Shown here: positions 50,450 through 53,967 of the stretch, in pieces
Layout: every line of letters starts with the position of its first letter
Position numbering within the stretch: position 1 is the stretch's first letter
Assembly: GCA_021732625.1 (NCBI GenBank)
Contig: JAKFUP010000024.1
Location: 1-53,967 of the forward strand
Length of the DNA: 53,967 nucleotides
DNA from: Hyphomicrobiales bacterium
GTDB taxonomy: Bacteria; Pseudomonadota; Alphaproteobacteria; Rhizobiales; Xanthobacteraceae
Reading direction: 5' to 3'
Translations under genes and position numbers: made by a program
Notes under the pieces: model-generated
What the model was told of the DNA's origin: nothing
Databases searched by the model: none
Seen by the model: only the letters and a program-made list of their open reading frames with translations

Positions 50450-51298
50450 ATGTCGACCTCATCTCCAGAGCGCCCGCCCACGGCGCGCGACCTGCTCGCC
50501 TTCTATCTGGAGGCTGGAGTCGATTGCGCTTTGAGCGACGAGGCGGTCGACCGGCTGTCGGAAGCGCACGAGCCGGCCCCCGAACGCAAAGTGGAGACGC
50601 CGGCGCGCGCGCTGCCGCCCCGCGCCATGACACCGGCAGCGCCGCCTCCCCGCGTCGAGGCTGCGCCGCCGCCGGACATTGCCGCAGCGACCGCACGCGA
50701 CGCTGCCGATACCGCCAACACACTGGATGAACTGCGCTCGCTGCTCGACGCCTTCGACGGCTGCGCCCTGAAAGCCACCGCGACGCGGCTTGTTTTCAGT
50801 GATGGCAATCCTGAGGCGAAGATTATGTTCGTCGGCGAGGCGCCCGGCCGCGACGAGGACATCGAAGGCAAGCCCTTCGTCGGCCGCTCCGGCAAACTGC
50901 TCGACCTGATGATGGCCGCCATCGGGCTCGACCGGACCAAGGTTTATATCGCCAACGTCATTCCGTGGCGGCCGCCCGGCAACCGGACACCGACGCCGCA
51001 GGAAACCCAGATCTGCCTGCCGTTCATCCGCAAGCAAATCGAACTGGTCGATCCGGACGTGCTGGTGTGCCTCGGCAATCCATCGTCCCAAACGCTGCTC
51101 AACACCCGCGAAGGCATCATGAAAACCCGCGGGCGATGGGTGCCGTTCGATACCGGCACGCGCATCATTCGCGCGATACCGACTTTCCACCCAGCCTACT
51201 TGCTGCGCTCGCCGATCTACAAGCGCCTCGCCTGGCAGGATTTGCGTGCCATCAAGACAGCACTTCACGAAACCGCGAGTGTGCAGTCTCAAGCGTGA
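50450..51298 (+). CDS. family 4-like uracil-DNA glycosylase
   Basis: It is a 282-residue glycosylase removing uracil from DNA. An alanine- and proline-rich N-terminal extension of about 95 residues precedes the domain. Motif 1 reads IMFVGEAPGRDEDIEGKPFV, followed by GRSGKLLDLMM and NVIPWRPPGNRTPTP; the last motif is FHPAYLLRSP. Family 4 enzymes usually have four cysteines holding a 4Fe-4S cluster. Here I see one near the start of the domain (DGCALK) and two later (QICLPF, LVCLG), one fewer than usual. This could be a variant with three ligands or without a cluster. Confidence 0.9.
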   Translation: MSTSSPERPPTARDLLAFYLEAGVDCALSDEAVDRLSEAHEPAPERKVETPARALPPRAMTPAAPPPRVEAAPPPDIAAATARDAADTANTLDELRSLLDAFDGCALKATATRLVFSDGNPEAKIMFVGEAPGRDEDIEGKPFVGRSGKLLDLMMAAIGLDRTKVYIANVIPWRPPGNRTPTPQETQICLPFIRKQIELVDPDVLVCLGNPSSQTLLNTREGIMKTRGRWVPFDTGTRIIRAIPTFHPAYLLRSPIYKRLAWQDLRAIKTALHETASVQSQA

Positions 51299-51418
51299 TC
51301 ATGCACTTGCATGGTGATCGCACCTCGTTCAAAGATGCGCCCGCCTGCAAACACCAATGAGCACGACGCAGACCGGCCCCGCTTCCGGTTCAGCACACAC
51401 CACAAGGAGGATCGCATC

Positions 51419-52096
51419 ATGATCAAATTCTATTTCAACGGATCGCCGAACCCGACCAAGATCGGCCTGTTTCTCGAGGAAGCCGGATTGGCTTATGAGC
51501 CGGTGCCGGTCGACACCCGCACGGGCGATCAGTTCAAGCCGGAATTTCTTGCGATCAATCCAAACGGCAAGGTTCCGGCGATCTCCGACGACGGCAATAT
51601 CGTTTTTGATAGCAACGCGATCCTGCTCTACCTCGGCGAAAAGACAGGCAAGTTCATGCCGTCGAACACGCCCGCCAACCGCGCGCAGCTTCTGTCGTGG
51701 CTGATGTTCGTCGCCACCGGCGTCGGTCCTTTCTCGGGTCAGGCCGTTCACTTCAAGCACTTCGCGCCGGAGAAAGTGCCCTACGCAATCAACCGCTACG
51801 CGTTCGAAGCCAATCGCCACTATGGCATTCTCAACGATCATCTCGCCGGCAAGAAGTACATGGTCGGCGACACCTACACGATCGTCGATATGGATGTCTG
51901 GGGCTGGGCCCGGATGATCCCGTTCATTCTCGGCGAAGACCAGTGGGTCAAGTTTCCGAACCTGAAGCGCTTGCACGATGAAGTTCAGGCGCGGCCGGCG
52001 GCGGCGATCGCCATCGCACTGAAGGACAAGTTCACCTTCAAGGCCGAGATGGACGACGAGGCACGACGCAACATGTTCAAGCATATCGCCGCGTAA
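51419..52096 (+). CDS. glutathione S-transferase family protein
   Basis: This 225-residue cytosolic enzyme has the thioredoxin-like domain up front (FYFNGSPNPTKIGLFLEEAG, then NPNGKVPAI with the cis-proline and DSNAILLYLGE). An all-helical C-terminal domain with VDMDVWGWARM follows. The ATG at 51419 has GGAGG eight bases before it. It is followed directly by a strong terminator. The short distance after the uracil-DNA glycosylase gene does not imply a shared role. Confidence 0.93.
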   Translation: MIKFYFNGSPNPTKIGLFLEEAGLAYEPVPVDTRTGDQFKPEFLAINPNGKVPAISDDGNIVFDSNAILLYLGEKTGKFMPSNTPANRAQLLSWLMFVATGVGPFSGQAVHFKHFAPEKVPYAINRYAFEANRHYGILNDHLAGKKYMVGDTYTIVDMDVWGWARMIPFILGEDQWVKFPNLKRLHDEVQARPAAAIAIALKDKFTFKAEMDDEARRNMFKHIAA

Positions 52097-52121
52097 GCAG
52101 CTGAGCTGATCATCGTCAAAC

Positions 52122-52153
52122 AAAAGCCCCCGGAGCCATCCGGGGGCTTTTTC
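52122..52153. terminator. bidirectional rho-independent terminator
   Basis: AAAAGCCCCCGG and CCGGGGGCTTTT pair perfectly around an eight-base loop and are bracketed by A and T runs. It ends the glutathione transferase gene rightward and the GT39-like gene leftward. Confidence 0.95.
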
Positions 52154-52199
52154 CATTCGCAAGGCTCATTTCATTGCAAGAACATGGATCACTGCCAGA

Positions 52200-53711
52200 T
52201 TATGGGCCTTTCGGCCGTACGATCGCCCAACCCACGCGCAGCGGCGGTTGCCGCCCATCGACCAGCCGCTTGAACGACTGCGGCACTTCAGCTGCAATTC
52301 CCGGGAAGCGCTTGAGAACGTCGGCCGGCGGCGTACCCGCCGTATCCGCCGCGCGCCAGACGACGATGCCGCCGCTGACGTTGAAGCGCGCCGCGTCGAT
52401 CCACGGCGAGCGTGCGGGCTCGGCGTCGAAGAACACATGCGGCCGCGACGGCGCGGCAAATCCGATCAAGGGAGTGAAATCCGGATCGCCTGCCACCGCG
52501 CGCAGCGGCTGGTTGGTGCGGCGCTGATAGTTTTCGGAGAAGAAACGCCCCATTTCGCCTGCCGGAATTGCTGTCCTCACCTCGCCGGCTTCGGTCCATG
52601 GCTGCACCAGCGTCTGCGCGATCACACCGGCCGCGGGCGCAAGAACGATCATCAGCCAGACCGTGCGCAGGAATTTCTGCCGCCGCAGGTAGATCAGATC
52701 GCCTGCGGCAATCGTGAAAGCAAGGCCGGACATCGCCAGCGCAACCCCCGCCCCGCCAAACACCTGGTCGAAACCGAACAGCGCCGAGATCAGACTTCCC
52801 GCGATCGCAGGCGCCAGCGCAAAAAAGAATACGAACTGCTTCGCAAAGCGATCGACTCGTGGACGAAAGATCAGCGGGGCCTCTTCCGGATTGCGCGCAA
52901 GGCGAGACGAATTCAGCACCATCAGCGATCCTGTGCCCGCAAGCGACAGCACAAGACCGCCGAACAGCGCAGCCAGCAGCCGTCCGCGATCGTCCATATC
53001 TGCGAGGGTCGGGATCTGCGGCACCGCGAGGGCGTCGTTGCGCAACAGCCAGACCAGGTGTGGTAGTGCGAGAGCCGCGATCACCAGCAGCGCGAATAGC
53101 GGATCGAGCGATGTGAAGGCGCGGCGGCCACGTTCAGTGCACACCAAGAAGATCACGACAAGCGCCAGCAGCACGATGGCCGCTGGCGACGTCAACAATA
53201 GAAGTCCGGCCTCGATCGACAGCGCGAACCAAGCGTTGCGGCGGCCCTGACCTGCGATGCGCCATGCGTGCAGCAGCAGCAAAGCCCACAGCGGCCGCGC
53301 CAGCACGTCCGGTCCGAATTCGACGCCGGGAAAACTGAAGACAGCGACAGTCGCGGTGAGCAGGATCGCAATCACCGCCTGCTGCCCGCCGACGATGGCC
53401 CGCGCCAGCAGGAACAACGCCCACAACATCACGACGAGGCAAATCTGCGCCAGGACGTAAACACCGAATATATTGTTGCCCGCGAGGCGGAAGGCAATAT
53501 CGGCAAGCCAGAACGCCAGCGGCGGACCGAGCGGCGTGCCGAGCGGATATTCCCGGCCGTATGTCAGCAGCAACGCCACATCACCCGGCGGGCTGCGATA
53601 GAGCAGCAGCGGCACCGCCAGCCAGAGGCTGGCCATCAACAAAGACACGATCCAGAACATCAGGCGCGGCCGGGCGCGCACGAGTTCGACGATCAGAGAC
53701 GTGAAGCGCAT
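52200..53711 (-). CDS. GT39/ArnT-like polytopic membrane glycosyltransferase (predicted)
   Basis: This 503-residue inner-membrane protein has about 11 hydrophobic helices. The first periplasmic loop holds PPGDVALLLTYGREYPLGTP and PPLAFWLADI, the acidic-residue arrangement seen in lipid-linked sugar transferases of the PMT/ArnT class. A soluble C-terminal part of about 130 residues has no motif I know. It probably transfers a sugar from a polyprenyl carrier to lipid A or a protein; the substrate is unknown. It lies just downstream of rnhB on the same strand, 51 bases apart. Confidence 0.78.
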   Translation of the reverse strand: MRFTSLIVELVRARPRLMFWIVSLLMASLWLAVPLLLYRSPPGDVALLLTYGREYPLGTPLGPPLAFWLADIAFRLAGNNIFGVYVLAQICLVVMLWALFLLARAIVGGQQAVIAILLTATVAVFSFPGVEFGPDVLARPLWALLLLHAWRIAGQGRRNAWFALSIEAGLLLLTSPAAIVLLALVVIFLVCTERGRRAFTSLDPLFALLVIAALALPHLVWLLRNDALAVPQIPTLADMDDRGRLLAALFGGLVLSLAGTGSLMVLNSSRLARNPEEAPLIFRPRVDRFAKQFVFFFALAPAIAGSLISALFGFDQVFGGAGVALAMSGLAFTIAAGDLIYLRRQKFLRTVWLMIVLAPAAGVIAQTLVQPWTEAGEVRTAIPAGEMGRFFSENYQRRTNQPLRAVAGDPDFTPLIGFAAPSRPHVFFDAEPARSPWIDAARFNVSGGIVVWRAADTAGTPPADVLKRFPGIAAEVPQSFKRLVDGRQPPLRVGWAIVRPKGP

Positions 53712-53762
53712 GGAGGCCCGGCGAATGTGATGGCGGATCTGTGTGTAAAGTGCTGCGGCCGA

Positions 53763-53967
53763 TCAGGCAACCGGACGCAGCACTGAACCTTCGTCGGCCT
53801 GTGCCGAAGCCTGAAGCATCGCCGCAACCGGCGCGAACAGCCGGCGATGATGCACAGTCGGCCCGAGCCGCCGCAGCGCTTCGAGATGGACCGGCACGCC
53901 GTAGCCCATATGGCTTTCGAAACCGTAGCCCGGATGGTCGAGGGCGAGTTTGCACATCAGCCGATCG
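53763..53967 (-). CDS. rnhB: ribonuclease HII, C-terminal part (5' end outside window)
   Basis: Only the last 67 codons are in view: [20 protein letters not shown], then [20 protein letters not shown] and RRLFAPVA. GYGFxSHxGYGTxxHxxAL is the unmistakable C-terminal motif of RNase HII, which nicks RNA in RNA-DNA hybrids. A 19-residue alanine-rich tail follows. The active-site residues lie outside the window. Confidence 0.93.
   Translation of the reverse strand, partial: DRLMCKLALDHPGYGFESHMGYGVPVHLEALRRLGPTVHHRRLFAPVAAMLQASAQADEGSVLRPVA

Overview
The window looks like the chromosome of a Bradyrhizobiaceae-type alphaproteobacterium (Bradyrhizobium, Rhodopseudomonas, Afipia or Nitrobacter relatives). 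The signs are high GC with strong third-position bias, separate glyQ and glyS genes, DUF1236, DUF3422 and TIGR02301 proteins, a lysine/alanine-tailed pyruvate phosphate dikinase, and several palindromic interspersed repeats of the kind common in this family. Genus cannot be fixed from the sequence alone.

Left part (1-6.6 kb): the start of ribB(A), an unrecognised secreted protein with one CxxCH haem motif, and a minus-strand run of a DbpA-type DEAD-box helicase followed by two tandem spermidine-synthase-fold proteins. Middle left (6.65-11.44 kb): a small decayed genomic island. It lies between an intact tRNA-Pro(CGG) gene and a 3'-half copy of that tRNA, with a 70-bp direct repeat at the two ends that differs at one base. 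It carries a truncated tyrosine recombinase beside the tRNA, a sugar-binding-DXD glycosyltransferase, an outer-membrane barrel, a PaaK/CapK-like adenylate-forming enzyme and the 3' end of a cytochrome c gene. Its base composition is visibly lower in GC than its surroundings.

Core block (11.6-31.2 kb): DUF3422, Sua5-type tRNA threonylcarbamoyladenylate synthase, an FAD-linked 2-hydroxyacid dehydrogenase, an acetyltransferase and NudK run together on the plus strand. Then come yedK, a second Nudix protein, TIGR02301, dihydroorotase, YgfZ, Tag glycosylase, an HD phosphohydrolase, a tyrosine phosphatase, a DUF2339 membrane protein, AcuI-type reductase, an MFS transporter and a SleB-type cell-wall hydrolase.

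Right part (31.6-54 kb): ppdK with its terminator, DUF3096 and DUF1236 small proteins, a methyltransferase-glyS pair, a predicted surface barrel, glyQ overlapping a VOC-fold gene, a stretch of very small membrane proteins and long hairpins, an S49 peptidase, a TrmN6-like methyltransferase overlapping a DUF2007 gene, polyprenyl diphosphate synthase, ispE, a TPR protein, ETF-ubiquinone oxidoreductase, a family-4-like uracil-DNA glycosylase, a glutathione transferase with a clear terminator, a GT39-like membrane protein and the 3' end of rnhB.

Most of the window is ordinary housekeeping DNA. The best candidates for something less described are the tRNA-Pro mini-island, the CxxCH protein, the tandem SpeE-like pair next to the helicase, an insertion of about 100 residues with lower GC inside glyS, a perfect 23-bp palindrome in the yedK divergent promoter region, and a six-codon duplicated mini-ORF overlapping the ygfZ start. 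I see no CRISPR array, no complete insertion sequence and no clearly new defence or biosynthetic system.
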